Source: Albifimbria verrucaria
Taxonomy: Eukaryota > Ascomycota > Sordariomycetes > Hypocreales > Stachybotryaceae
Length of the DNA: 64,000 bases
Assembly (NCBI GenBank): GCA_020081605.1
Contig: JAHREC010000009.1
Coordinates: 3,720,001-3,784,000, forward strand
Reading direction: 5' to 3'
Shown in pieces: positions 23,613 to 35,098 of this stretch. Within the stretch, counting starts at the first letter, position 1, and every line of letters begins with the position of its first letter. A program made the position numbers and the translations under genes. The notes under the pieces are model-generated. The model was not told the DNA's origin. It did not search any database and worked only from the letters and a program-made list of their open reading frames with translations.

Positions 23613-23909
23613 TAAGGTGGTATATTCCTCTGATGCTATCTGTATTCGGGGTATCTGCATAGAAAACCGAGCACAGGAGGTATCGAGGTTGGGGTATCTC
23701 AAAGAGATGTATAGGCTCGATCAAAAACAAAAGAAATGCAATGCGCTTTCGTTAGGAAGGAAGGACGTCTTGCGCCGGAACCCCTACTCCTCCGACCGCG
23801 ACTGCTCGCCATTAATGCTCCGTCAACCAATCTTGCTTCTCCTTGCGTAGGGTATCATCTCTGGTGAAGTGGTGGTTGGAGGCGCCGACTGTGGTGCGTC
23901 GGCTCGCCT
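23545..23909. other. Convergent 3' flanks of RAD1 and the 74-aa gene
   Basis: About 365 bp, AT-rich to 23750, holding the tandem duplication described separately. No gene seen. Confidence 0.5.
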
Positions 23910-24200
23910 TTACACGTGGCTCCTACGCGTCCTGCGAGTGCCCGTGGTGTGAGTACCGCCTCGGCGACGGCCGCCGCAGTAGCCGCAGGTGAAGAAGGAG
24001 ACGAGAATGCCAAGGAATGAGACGACGGCGTTGATGATGGCGTGGAGGATGTTGCCGATGCCGCTGATGACGGCCATGATGCCGTTACCGATGGTGCGGA
24101 AGAGGCCAGAAACCTGGAGGGTATGTTAGTATGCATGGTTGAGAGAAGAGTGTTGAGGCGTTGTAGAGGAAAAACTTACGCAAGAGACGACGGCACCCAT
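23910..24200 (-). CDS. Small membrane protein, 74 aa (spliced)
   Basis: Exon 1 (24180-24200) encodes MGAVVSC. The intron at 24114-24179 has gtaagt, a 'actaac' branch and cctccag. Exon 2 (23910-24113) encodes VSGLFRTIGNGIMAVISGIG, NILHAIINAVVSFLGILVSF, FTCGYCGGRRRGG and an Arg-rich tail ending TAA. The hydrophobic core is a regular alternation of Gly and branched residues (GxxxG-like spacing), followed by CxxC-type cysteines and a basic C-terminus, suggesting a membrane-inserted or membrane-associated peptide. Similar small proteins starting MGAVVSC occur widely in filamentous ascomycetes, to my knowledge without assigned function. Confidence 0.75.
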
Positions 24201-26053
24201 GTTGATAGATGTGTGTGGTGATGTTTAAGTGGTGTGGTGGTAGTGTAGTTGTAGTGTGTGAGTTGTAGCTAAGAAGCTGATTTGCTTTGTTTGTTTGTTG
24301 TTGTTGTGTGATGAAGATGGAGGGAAAGAACTGAACAGTCCGAACGGTCACGGCTCTTTATATGCAAGCTGTGACATGTAAAAAAGGCAGAAAACAGAAA
24401 CCGTTGGACACTGCTTCGAGACCCTGGGGACCCAAGGCAAATCAGGGAAGGGACCCAGTTCTGGGCTGAGGTGGAGGTGAGGTGAGGGACGGGAGCGAAA
24501 AGGACGTCGTCATTCCGATTCCGCGAGGTTCCCAGCGAGTCAACGGTGGTGTGTGGGATGTGAGACAGTGACATGGGAGACACAACGGCGGACAGTGACG
24601 TCAAACGAGGTCGGCAGTCGACGATCAATCCCTGTCCACGTGCTGCATCATCCCGCCATGACCCTGCATCCTATCATATCCTATCCTGTCCTCCTGTCCT
24701 ATCCTATCGATCCCAACCTCGATGCACCAGCCAGCCATCCATGACCGGTGCATTCTCTCCGTCCCTGTCGCCCAGCCCGTGCATCCCAGCGCAGCTCCTC
24801 GTCATATTGCAGGGCCCTCAGTGCCATGTTGCTGGCTGGTTCAAGCCATGTGTGGCTTGTTTCTTCCCAGCTGTACTCTATTCTGTAACACCCATTCCGG
24901 AATCGTCTCCTACAATCTCGCTTATACGGGAGAGCACATTCTGGCCGTTTCTGGAAATACCGTGCTGAAATTGCTGCTCCCGGGAGTGGCGTCACGTCAC
25001 CACTACGTTTTTCCTGGCCATTTCTTTAATTCTGTTTCTCCACATATTGCTAAACCCAAGATAAGAAAGGACAACAAAAAAAAAGAATTTTTAAAAATGG
25101 ACATGACGTATGCGGCTCCTTCTATGGGGCGGCAGTTGCGCCAAACCATCCCATTTCGCAATTAATCAATTAAATCATTTTGCACAGCGCAAACTCCGCT
25201 ATTTTCCCTCTTGGAATACTGTTTCCATCATACGGGCTGCCGGTATTCCCCCTTCCCCAAGGGCCACCACCGCAGGGTCCTTTTAGCGAACGGGTGTACA
25301 TGCAATGCATCGTCACGGCGGGGACCCTGACAGCTCTTGGCCCAGCAGCGAACGGCTGCTAAGCCCCTTGGCCGTCTTAATACTGTCGCTACTATGAAGC
25401 TTATTGTTTGGTACCGGTAACGTCTGAGCCATTGCGACCGTAAATGTCTAAAACACCACATGTCCAGCGGAACTATTTCCTATTCAGCTTGCATACAACC
25501 TATGCTGTGTCAATCCGTATCTTCATACCAAATTGGTGCATTTCCCTTTTCGGCTGAAAGTAGTGGCTCGTCATCCCAAATCAGAACACCACCTCTGACG
25601 TCACTCATCCCAGAGCAGCATACACGAAACAACCAAAGATCTTCCCCTTATGTCATGCCCAACCCGTCCAATTGGAACCTTCAGGCAATTTCGATTTTGA
25701 TACGATTCATTTCCCCATCGCGTGATCTCGTTCTGACGTTATTGATTATGTGTTCCTATTCCTAGTATACAGTAGGGTCTACCATGTTACAACGCGACCC
25801 CATCAAGGACCCCTTCCGGTTTTGTACACACGGCTCACTCCGGTCCCTGAACGGGGTGAGCCATTCTTGTCTAGAGCTGGGTTCGGTTAGAAAGCTGTTC
25901 ATGTTACAATGTTGGTATCTTGCAAGGCCAAAAGCAAGCCCATCGCGTGGAGAGTCATCCTTCCCCTGCAACCCCAAAACAGATGCGAAAATCGCACCAC
26001 ACAAAGACGCCATCTATATGCTCATGCCCCATCTAACGTGCTCCTCATCCTCC
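24201..26053. other. Intergenic, 1.85 kb, no gene recognised
   Basis: The first 450 bp upstream of the 74-aa gene include 'gtttgtttgttgttgttgtg' style T/G repeats and should hold its promoter. At 24664-24705 there is a short 'tcctatcctgtcctcctgtcctatcctatc' tract. The sequence from 25000 to 26050 is AT-rich with several A and T runs and probably includes the MRS2 3' flank. Open frames here look random. Confidence 0.5.
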
Positions 26054-27755
26054 TCATCGCTTAGCACATCCACTTGCTCTTCCCTGTCCCCGTCTCTGGT
26101 AATCGGTTCTGCGTAGACCCAGCACTCCGTCATCTCGGTACAGCTGGCCCCGTGGCAGCTGGGGTCGCTCGTCGCTCATCATCTTGACGCGCTGCACCTT
26201 GCGAAGCTTGACCAGGCCGTACCAGCAAACCACTAGCGAGAAGAAGATTGATGCACCCGTGACACCTGCAAATCCCCAGTTGGTTTCCTCAATGAAGTTC
26301 TCCAGGTTCATTCCGTAGAGACCAGCGGTGAAGGTACCCATGGCCAGACCCAGTGTTCCTACGCTGAACTTGAGGTCCAGCAACATGAGGGAGTTACGGT
26401 TTGCGTCAAGAATGGCACGGACGCTATAAAAAATGTTAGCAAAGCTGCCGTGACAAGTTGAGATGAAACATCGAGCACCCACATATCCTCGGTGTTCCTG
26501 ATTCCGGACACCAGGTTACCAGCCTCCTGGACAATTTCGTCCGTCAGCTTATGGTACGACTCAAGCAGCATTTCCACTTCAGTGTGGTCATCCAATCCCC
26601 TGTAGAGATCGTGCGTCTTCTCCGTCAAGTACATGGCGGCCAAATCGTCATCGGCTTCCAGTAGTTCCTCAATGGCATCTCGGACGAGCTTGGCCTTTTG
26701 CTCAAATGTGCTAACACGCTTGGACAAAATGAGCAGCATACGCAGCTTGTGTCGATCAATATCGTCTTCGAGCTCGCTCAGAACGTGGACCACGGGCTCT
26801 CGCACAGCCTCAAAGTCGGCTTCCAGCTCCGACGTGACAGATGTGAGAACGGCTTCGAGCGCTCGGAACTCGTACGGAAGTCCGCTGGATCCGGGTAGGG
26901 GATTCTTCTGTTGCAGCTTGCCCTGCAGATCGTACATGAAAGCCGATTGCGGGTAGGAGGTTTTCGAGCCATAGACATCGAAGAGCAGTACACGGTCGTG
27001 CTTGATAAGAACCTTGAGATGCAGGAGGTTCAGCAGGATGGCCGAGGGTCGCACGAGGATATGGGGCAAGGTCGAGGAATCAATCTTTCGCAGATCTCGA
27101 GGAAGCAAGCCGTACTGTAGGAAAGATGCCAGTCAATATTCCGTACTCGAATGATAGATTTGTAGCGCCATACCTTTGCGATAAGCTCCGTCTTCTTAAA
27201 CTCGCCATCTACCAAGATAACGTTGCCGTTCTCGTCAACCTCGGTACATCGTAGTCGAGGCTCCAGCGCAGCTAGCGCACGGCGGTTGGTGAACATGGGT
27301 GAGCCAGGACCAGACTCATCGCGAGTAGATGGCAGGTCGTCTGGGCGAAGGGGTGTGTCGCCCTTCCTGGCGGATGAGCCCCATAGCCTTTCCTGCCAGG
27401 AGGTTGCATGCGCCTTCTTGGCCTCGTCCGGCTCGGTCAGCTTCCTCGCGACCCTCGAAGTGGAGAAGAAGTTCTTCGAGGGCTTGGCGTAGTTCTTCTT
27501 TGTTGAACAAGCAGGTAGCTGTGGCGTGTTGAACTGCGAGAGTTGGAGCGCCGTCGATTGTCGCTGGCACGCCGTGGAATAAGCTCGGGACGTCCGCTTC
27601 GAAGAGAGGTTCAGCGCTCGACTTCGGGAACACAGAACAGCCCCAGATGCCGTGTTGATTGCATTTCCTGGGTTGACAAAGGCAGATTCGGTTTGCGACT
27701 TGAGAAACCGGAGGAGGCTGCGGGAGGGAACCAACGTCCGCATTGCGGACTGCAT
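26054..27755 (-). CDS. MRS2: Mrs2, mitochondrial inner-membrane magnesium channel (CorA superfamily)
   Basis: Imports Mg2+ into the mitochondrial matrix. Exons on the minus strand are 27174-27755, 26483-27114 and 26054-26423; introns are 27115-27173 and 26424-26482 (donor gtgggt). The exon sum is 1584 nt, in frame, 527 aa. The N-terminus is a long Arg/Ser-rich presequence region, then ELIAKYGLLPRDLRKIDSS, DRVLLFDVYG and a helical, charged matrix part (VLSELEDDIDRHKLRMLLIL, LEADDDLAAMYLTEK, EVEMLLESYHKL). Two membrane helices flank the diagnostic GMN motif (LYGMNLENFIEETNWGF). After the second helix the annotated end is GCAKR. An overlapping frame reads an acidic tail (REEQVDVLSDEEDEEHVRWG) that looks more coding-like, so the last about 40 residues may be misframed by one base. 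Confidence 0.92.
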
Positions 27756-28437
27756 GGCGAAGGAGGTGCGCGCAGCCGTTCGTGGCGGCGTCGACGGTAC
27801 CTACAGCGTCGCCGGATTGTTGCAAGAAAGTGATGGCAAGGTCATGGAGCTGTGATCCCTTCAAGGCAGGGAACGGCAGGGCGGGATGGAAGGCTGCATC
27901 TGCTGGGTTAATGATGATGAGCTTTGCATCCAACTAGAAATTTATCGCGACTTGCGCACGGGCCACTTTGATTCGCTGACATCCCAAGTTCAGCCAGCCA
28001 GTAAGTACAATTCAATATTAATATGCATAGATATCAAGAAGATGTTCTTAAAGTTGCAGGATAGAGTGAATTGAAGTTTTGTCTTTTCTATGAGGAACTT
28101 TTAAGAAACTGAATTACACATTCCGTTGCTTTCTTTTTCTTTTTATAGTACTCTTAGGACTATATCGGGGAAACTTATACAGGTACACAGCCAAACAAGC
28201 GTGTCCCAATTTTGCGACCCTCCTGGCATCTACCCTTGACCAAATGCCAAAATCAAGCATCAAACTTGGGGTTCTTCACCTTTCTCCATGGTGTCAAACA
28301 AACATGACCCCATAATTCGTGCCACTTGCAGCCGCGCCTGTTCGAAACATTGTTTTGTTTCTTACCCCCTCACTCCCGAAAGAGCCCATCTTGAACTTGG
28401 CATCCTTCAATCGAGCCATGCTCATCGCCCAGCCCTC
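27756..28437. promoter_or_regulatory. Divergent intergenic region between MRS2 and the gene at 28438
   Basis: About 680 bp between divergent starts. The middle (27990-28160) is AT-rich. An in-frame ATG at 28288 could extend the following gene by 50 codons, but that extension is not conserved-looking. Confidence 0.45.
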
Positions 28438-29785
28438 ATGCAGCTTACACCCGTTCGCGTCAGGGGCAAGCGAAAGGCTCCCACTACAAAGACACCTCTC
28501 GCTTTGCAGTCCCCGGAGAAGAAAATGAAGAAGTCACTGGAAACGGTTCTGGCTGCTCGCTCGCTCCGGCAGCGTCCCGTCCTCGAGTCCCTCCCGTCCG
28601 AGATCCTCGAGAGCATTCTCCTCTACAGCATGAATCCATCCCTGCCGCGTGCGAGTCATCTCATCGGAGCTAAGCTCTCTGGGCGAGCAACTCTGTTGCG
28701 GTTCCTCATCTGGGCTTTCAACGATACATGGGGTGAGACATTTGGTACCTCGCCTGGCTACGCCAAGATTCAAGGCTCTGAGGGCGACCCCAGACTCCAG
28801 GTATGTACAGACTTCTTACCACGTCAAAGGACCATCATAATAACGAGTCATTCAGACGGCCGTTCTGGCCTTACCTTGGGTGACGATTGACTTTATCCTT
28901 CAAGCTCAGCAGACCTGGGCCGATCGCTATGCACGAGGCCGCTGCTATGAGCATTATCAATCCAAGGTGGAAGGAAAAGAAGTATCAAGTATCTCTGAAC
29001 ATACAGGGGTCTGCGATCCGTTTGACGCCCGCGCATGTTTCGAGGCGGATTATCAACGTGCCGTCGACCTCTTCCTTGACCCGGATCGCGAACGCCGTCA
29101 AGATGTGCACCCAGCAGCACATATGCCTTCCAACCTCATTACTGGGCCGTGGAATGACGAACAGCTACGTCGCCTGTTCTGGCTAACTCGAAGTGGGGTT
29201 CATCTTCTGCAGGATAATGCTAACGACATAACCTGGGAGATGAAGATGCTGTGCCTACGCAATGCCGTCCTTGATGTCTCCGAGCCAAACACCTTTGTCG
29301 TCAACCATCTTTTGAGGGATTTGCTGCTTGGTGATCAAGTTTTGCCTCTCGATGTTGTGCGAAAGGAGCTCACGAGCCTCGATGTGCGGCTGCGATGGGG
29401 AGGCGATTCTCCGGAGGGAGGGAAGTTGTGCGGTTCATCCGAGAGAGATTACAGCACGTTTTGGATTCTTGAGGGCTGCTTCAGACATTCAATCACAAAG
29501 GGAAAGCAAATTCAAGAATATGCCGTGCTCTCTCGGATGATACAACTTCCCGCCCGTCGGTGTCGTCCCAAAGTTCCGAAGTTGGTCACTCCGCCGCAGT
29601 CCATGCTCGACGTTATCGTCCCGCATTCCGTCAACCTGGAGTTAGCATTCTTTATCACACCGTCTCCGAAGGCGGTTTCCTATGAAGACCCCGAACAACA
29701 CACATATTCGGAAGCTTCAACAGCCCGCATCCAGCCACCATGCCTCGCTCGGCTAGTCTGTCGGTGTGTCGGACACACGACATAG
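28438..29785 (+). CDS. Hypothetical protein, 430 aa, F-box-like N-terminus
   Basis: Exon 1 (28438-28800), intron 28801-28855 (gtatgt...ttcag) and exon 2 (28856-29785) give an open frame of 430 codons. The protein starts MQLTPVRVRGKRKAPTTKTP with a basic region, then LESLPSEILESILLYSMNPS, which looks like an F-box start (LPxEILxxIL). It continues with LSGRATLLRFLIWAFNDTWG, TAVLALPWVTIDFILQAQQT, LRRLFWLTRSGVHLLQDNAN and an unremarkable C-terminus. Proteins of this layout are common in Hypocreales; function unknown. An F-box role (SCF ubiquitin ligase adaptor) is plausible but not established. The first in-frame ATG is at 28288; 28438 was chosen because the typical N-terminus begins there. Confidence 0.65.
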
Positions 29786-30670
29786 CATCCAATGCATGTC
29801 TCGGATAGAGAGATTCCGGCCTTCGGAGACTACTACCGGCCATTCGGTGTCAAATAACTATCCGTTTCAACGGGTTTTGAGTTAACTCGCCATAATATTG
29901 CTGGGTTGTGTGTTACTATTTCCCGAACTGTCAAGCCTTATTAGGCCTTCCACAACCCACCTTACTGGTTGCCAACCCAGACGACAACACGGAAATATGG
30001 CAAACACAACTCTCCGAGCACACGGAAATATTGATAGTCTCCGCCTCTCCGACCGGCAAATATTGTAGTAACGGAGTCCGGGTTGACTCCGACTCGTTCT
30101 CGCATGTCACATACCGTCCGCTCGTTACTCTTCACTTACATGCAATTGTCCGAGGTTTTATGCGGATATTGCAGTCATCGCGGAATCGGAGTCTTCTTTG
30201 TAGCCAATCAAAGCCTCTCTTGAGACTACGGAACTTCTATCATCCCTACGCCATGCACATGTCTTTCGACTCATACAACCCCTATCCCTGTATGCTTCGC
30301 TCGAGATCCGTCGTTAATGGTGGGACTGTCCGGATGAGCCAGCTTCGCCAAGACATAAATTAGTGTGAAGAGACAGTGGCTTGATTGCTCAATACCACAT
30401 GCTGAACGTATAGTCAGAGGACATGAAGAACCCTCGACTGCAGCTGTGCCTACCCCAGGCAAGCACAGATTAAGTAGCACTGTCACAAAGTTTGCGCTTT
30501 CTGGGTGAACCGAATAAATAGAGATTTGCATTTACATGAACTATACAATATCCACCCACCACGTTATACAAGTGACATTCTCATATTGTAATTGAGAACC
30601 ATGAGCTTATATTCAACTACGGGGAGTCGGGGTTATACCAGCTTTATTTAACAACCCTTTGCACGATACC
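29786..30670. other. Convergent intergenic region, no gene recognised
   Basis: About 885 bp between the stop of the 28438 gene and the stop of the minus-strand NLR. Open frames at 29908-30363 and 30271-30531 do not look coding. The sequence becomes AT-rich near 30540-30660. Confidence 0.5.
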
Positions 30671-33600
30671 TCAGTTGGTTCCATTTTCAACCAGAAACTC
30701 GGCCATTCTTTCGTGGGAATTGTTTATAGCCACTTGTAGCGGCGTTTCGCCCTGTCCGTTGACGATAGTGACAAGTGCACCCTTCTCAATAAGGAGCTTT
30801 GCTATTGCAACATGGCCTCTTCTGGAAACCTCGAAAAGGGGTGTCTCATTGGCTCGGTTCCATACGTTAATGTCTGCTCCATTCTCAACGAGAAGCTTTG
30901 CCATTATTTCGTTGCTCACGCTTAAGGCTGTAAAAAGAGGAGTGTCTTTATATTGGTTTCGTGCATTGACATCTGCTCCCTTTTAATAAGAAGCTTTGCA
31001 GTTGTTTCCTCGTTCATTCTCACGGCTTCAAAGAGAGGGGTCTCATTGAAGAAGTTTTGTGTGTTTATATCTGCACCTTTCTCAATGAGTAGATTTATAA
31101 TTGCTTCAAGGCCGTTTCTTGAGGCGGCAAACAGAGCAGTACTGTAGGTTCGATCCCTTGCATTGATATTTGCCCCTTCTCAATAAGAAGCCTCATCACT
31201 GTTTCACGGCGAAAATATGCAGCTATAAGAAGAGGCGTTTTGCCGTCTCCGTTTCGTATATTCACGTCTGCCCCTTTCTCAATAAGCAGTTCGGCTATTG
31301 CCATGTGACCACTTATCAAGGCGTTCAAAAGAGGCGTATCACCGCCATTGTTTTGTTGATTGATATCGGCCCCTTCTCAATAAGCAATTCGGTTATTGCC
31401 ATGTGACCATTCATCGAGGCGTTCAAAAGAGGCGTATCACCGCCATTGTTTTGTTGATTGATATCGGCCCCTTCTCAATAAGCAGTTCGGTTATTGCCAT
31501 GTGACCATTCATCGAGGCGTTCAAAAGAGGCGTATCGCCGCCATTGTTTTGTTGATTGATATCGGCCCCTTCTCAATAAGCAGTTCGGCTATTGCCATGT
31601 GACCATTCATCGAGGCGTCTAAAAGAGGCGTATCATGGTATATATTTTGTTTATTAACATCGGCCCCTTCTCGATCAAAAGTTTTACAATTGCTTCATGA
31701 CCGTTTCTTGAGGCTCCCAAAATAGGGGTATCGCCGACGTAGTTTCGTGCATCGATATCTGCTCCTTCTTGATAAGGAATCTTGCTATTGCCTCGTGGCC
31801 TTGTCTTGAGGCTTCGTGAATTGGTGTTACTTCATTGTTCATGCGCCCTGAAACCGGTCCACGTGCATTGACATTTACTCCGAGATCATCAATAAGAAGC
31901 GCTACCAAGGCTTCATCGCCTGAATTTGAAGCCTGTAGGAGTGCCTCAATAGCGGTTACATTGTTGGGTTCGATTTTTGCCCCTTTGTCTATAAGAAGCC
32001 TTAGTATTGGTTCATAGCCGCTCTCTAGGGCTGTGACTATTGGTGAAAACCCGCCAAGTGTGGTTTCTTTGAATTTTGCTCCTTATCAATAAGTAGCCTC
32101 ACCATCGCCTCTTGACGATTCTCTATGGCTAGAACCAGTGCTGTTCCATATCTAACATCCAACTGTTCATTGATGTCCGCGCCTTGTTTAAGAAGCAGTT
32201 TCACAATGCCTTCCTGACCTTCCTGAGCTGCCCAAGTCAACGGTGTTCGAGTCCCATAATATTTGAGATCTCTTTTGAATTCAGCCCTCTGTAATATCAA
32301 CTCCATCACAGATGACCGAGGATGACTGCAGAAGAGCAGCAACAGCATCTTTATGACCATTGGCCAAGGCAGCAAATATTGGGTAGCGATATCGATCTAA
32401 AGAGCTTCTGAAATGAACGATTTGGTCACTTTGAGTCCATGTACGTATGAGCCTCGCGTACCCTCTATCTGCAAGGATATAAAAGAGGTCTGCGTCCAAC
32501 CTGTAGCGGCGGCGCTCAAATTTCTCAAAGATGTTGATAAGATGAAGCCATGCGGGAGGAACGAGTTGGCGGAGAAACTCAAGTTGGGGTATTGCATGTG
32601 CTGCCGCATCAGCATGGTAAAGAACATGCTGGCTCGCATATTCCAAGAACGGATACGTTTTGGAGATTTCGATAGGTATATCGGATTTAGCGACGGAATC
32701 TAAGGTCGTGACGAACTGCTTTATAGTCATATGATTCATGTATGTATTGCAACATTGCTTAAGCCTCTCATGACTTTGGCTCTCCCAGTTAACCCCAAGA
32801 TCAGGCCATAGTTCCTGCAAGCCCTTGTCTTTAATGAGAAAGTCACGGACAGATTCGTGGATAAACTGAACAGTTGGCTGCTTGGATTTTGTAACCTCGG
32901 CGAGTCCTTTCGAGGAGCTAATGATGAGGATTTTAACACGGCTGTCAGCGTCTGGGCGTGTGAGATCCGGGATTTCAGGATCGGCCAGGTCGTTTAGTGA
33001 AAGAGCTGTCCAAAGGGCATGGTAGAATTCTTTCGGTTGTAAAGGCCGCTTTGCGTAGAGAATCCATAGGATGGAAAAGCGTAGGCTATCCAAATTCTTA
33101 TTATCCTGTCTCAATATATCTTTGAATAAGTTCTTCAAATCGCTGGGTATCTCGGTCAATCGTCTGCTGACTGCCAGCGAGCCCGACGCCATCTCGTCCT
33201 TGAGAATTCTAACGACCAACACAACCCACAAGAATACGCCATTAGCTTTCTGAAGAAGACGCTCAAGAAGTTCAGGATCGTCAGTTTCGAGGTAGCTTGT
33301 GATGTAGTTCGTCAGATCCTCCACATGGCCGGGCTGGTGTTCTAGTGTCAGTCGACGTGCTCGTCGAATGTTGATGTAAGGGTAATGTCGACTCGAAAAA
33401 CAAATTCTAAGTGGAATGCCGTCGTTATTGGCATCTTCTCCCAAGCCTTTAAAATACTGAACCATGTCCATGATTTGTTGTTCGTCACATTCATCAAGGG
33501 CATCAATGAAACAGGTAAATGGTCGCTGACCAAGACCGGAAACAGCCTCCTGAAAGAGATCCTTGAGGACATTCAATGGGGACAGCCATCCTGATTCTGT

Positions 33601-35098
33601 GGTACGATCTCGGGGTCCTCCAGGACCTTTTGCAAGTCTGGATACCCCAGCAACAGCTGGCGCAGCAAAGAGCGATACATTCCAGAGACAGATCTCTCTA
33701 AATACTCGCCTCGTGCGTTGAAGAAGAAGGAAGCAATAACGGTGTTCTTGTGGTTTTTCTCGTCTTCAAGTATGCGAATTTCATTATTGTTGACTTGCCG
33801 GCACCCGGCTTCCCGCTGATCCATAGGAAGCCATGGTGCTCTGCTAATTTTCCAGGATCAAGCCATGCTTGATAATCGGGATGTTTTAGAAACCAACTGC
33901 ACGTTTTGTTGTGTGCCTTTTCGATGGTCATTTTACGGGCATCAATCTGTTCAAAATGCAGAGAGTCTAGCAGTCGTTGTTGGTTGTCATGGGATGAAGA
34001 CCGGTCCGCATATGGAGATGGAGCCATGGCTACCTGTGCCTGTTTATGGTGATCAGAGGTCCTAGTAGCATTTACACGCACTTGGTCAACTGGCAACATC
34101 TCAAGCAATTCCCTTGCGTATGCAGCCGCGGTAGCTGCAGCGTACTTTTGCCATTCCTTGCTCTTATGAGTGTCCGAGTAGTCACAGATTCCTCGGACGG
34201 GAAGACATGGAAGAATATCCATCATGCCAGCAGACTCCATCTCGAAACAGATGACGTCCAGTTCTCGAGCAATATCGTCCCGCATGGTGCCGCTTTTCAT
34301 GACATAGTTACCTGATGCAACTGCGCCGTAGTGAATTTCCACATCGTCGGATCCTCGTGGGCTTCGGTGTACTAATCTCGCGGAGTCGCAATGATCACAA
34401 TTAGGTATTGCGGTTTGGTGATTATACGTGGCGTCAAAAAGGCGATCAGGTGCGTTCGGACGACGATAGTCAGGGTGCCCTTCTAACTTCTCTCGGAGTA
34501 TTAAAGGAACTCGGCTGGGCTTTAAATCATGCTCCGTACGAAGAGCGGTTAAGACCTTGCCCAAGAACTGGTCAAGTGGTCGAGGGATCGCCGTTCGCAG
34601 GAACTGGCCGTCTCCGACAATCTTGCCGAGGTCAGGTTGCATGACTCTCGTTCCTACAACAATGTCCCCTAGACGTATATCAGCTCTGCTCGGTACTCCA
34701 CCGCCGATGCCCACCATCAGGCCTAAGCGAACAGATGGAAAGGTGCGCTTGAGCTCGGTCAACACAATTGCCGCGTTGATGGTTCCGTACTGGGCTATCG
34801 GCAAGTACGCAAGAACGACATTGTGGTGCCCAATCCTCCCAAGTGTATAGTGGTTGCTGTCGTTCACATGTCTCAACGGGTTTTCGTGGACCTCATCTAG
34901 CATGAGACGAGCTGCCGCGAGCTCTACAGGCAGCGCCGAGATCCAGGCAACGGTGTAGTCATCAGTGGCGGCCGAAGAGCCATTCTGTGGCTCGTAGGCA
35001 CCGCTGAAAGAGACATGGTGAAAGGTCTTTTGTCTCGTAGCGAGTCGAGGGTAATTCGTCACGGGGTCATCTTCGTACAGGCGCTTGCTTCTCTCCAT
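30671..35098 (-). CDS. Fungal NOD-like receptor: PNP_UDP - NACHT - ankyrin repeats (many apparent frameshifts)
   Basis: A tripartite STAND NTPase of the kind linked to non-self recognition in fungi, about 1475 residues. After a short variable start, residues about 45-330 form a nucleoside phosphorylase-like domain (YTVAWISALPVELAAARLML, RLGLMVGIGGGVPS, DIRLGDIVVGTRV, ICFEMESAGMMD, RGICDYSDTHK). The NACHT P-loop GKPGAGKST lies at about 33791-33815, and the Walker B-type CFIDALDECDE at about 33482-33510. Then come FIHESVRDFL, a helical middle and, from 32280 to 30671, an ankyrin array (RTPLTWAAQEGQEGIVKLLL, GETPLQVAINNSHERMAEFL). Frames break near 33755 (an A run), 33590, 32285 and in many repeats, usually where GAGAAAGGGGC is read as GAGAAGGGGC. 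Start and stop are both clear, so the gene is full length; whether it is functional depends on whether these indels are real. Confidence 0.85.
31270..31763 (-). repeat. Ankyrin-coding tandem repeats with 98-bp period
   Basis: The same anchor (gcccctttctc or gccccttctc on the plus strand) occurs at 31270, 31369, 31467, 31565, 31663 and, altered, at 31761. The first step is 99 bp (33 codons, the ankyrin unit); the following four are 98 bp. The units starting at 31369, 31467 and 31565 are nearly identical. The one-base loss is at the same place in each unit, in the codons for Glu-Lys-Gly-Ala. Confidence 0.85.

Noticed and set aside
31144..31156. tRNA B-box-like ggttcgatccc
   Set aside because: It lies in the ankyrin coding region, and no A box or cloverleaf can be formed around it.
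31270..31763. Regular repeats as a CRISPR array
   Set aside because: Units are directly adjacent with no unique spacers and they encode ankyrin repeats on the minus strand; the genome is fungal.
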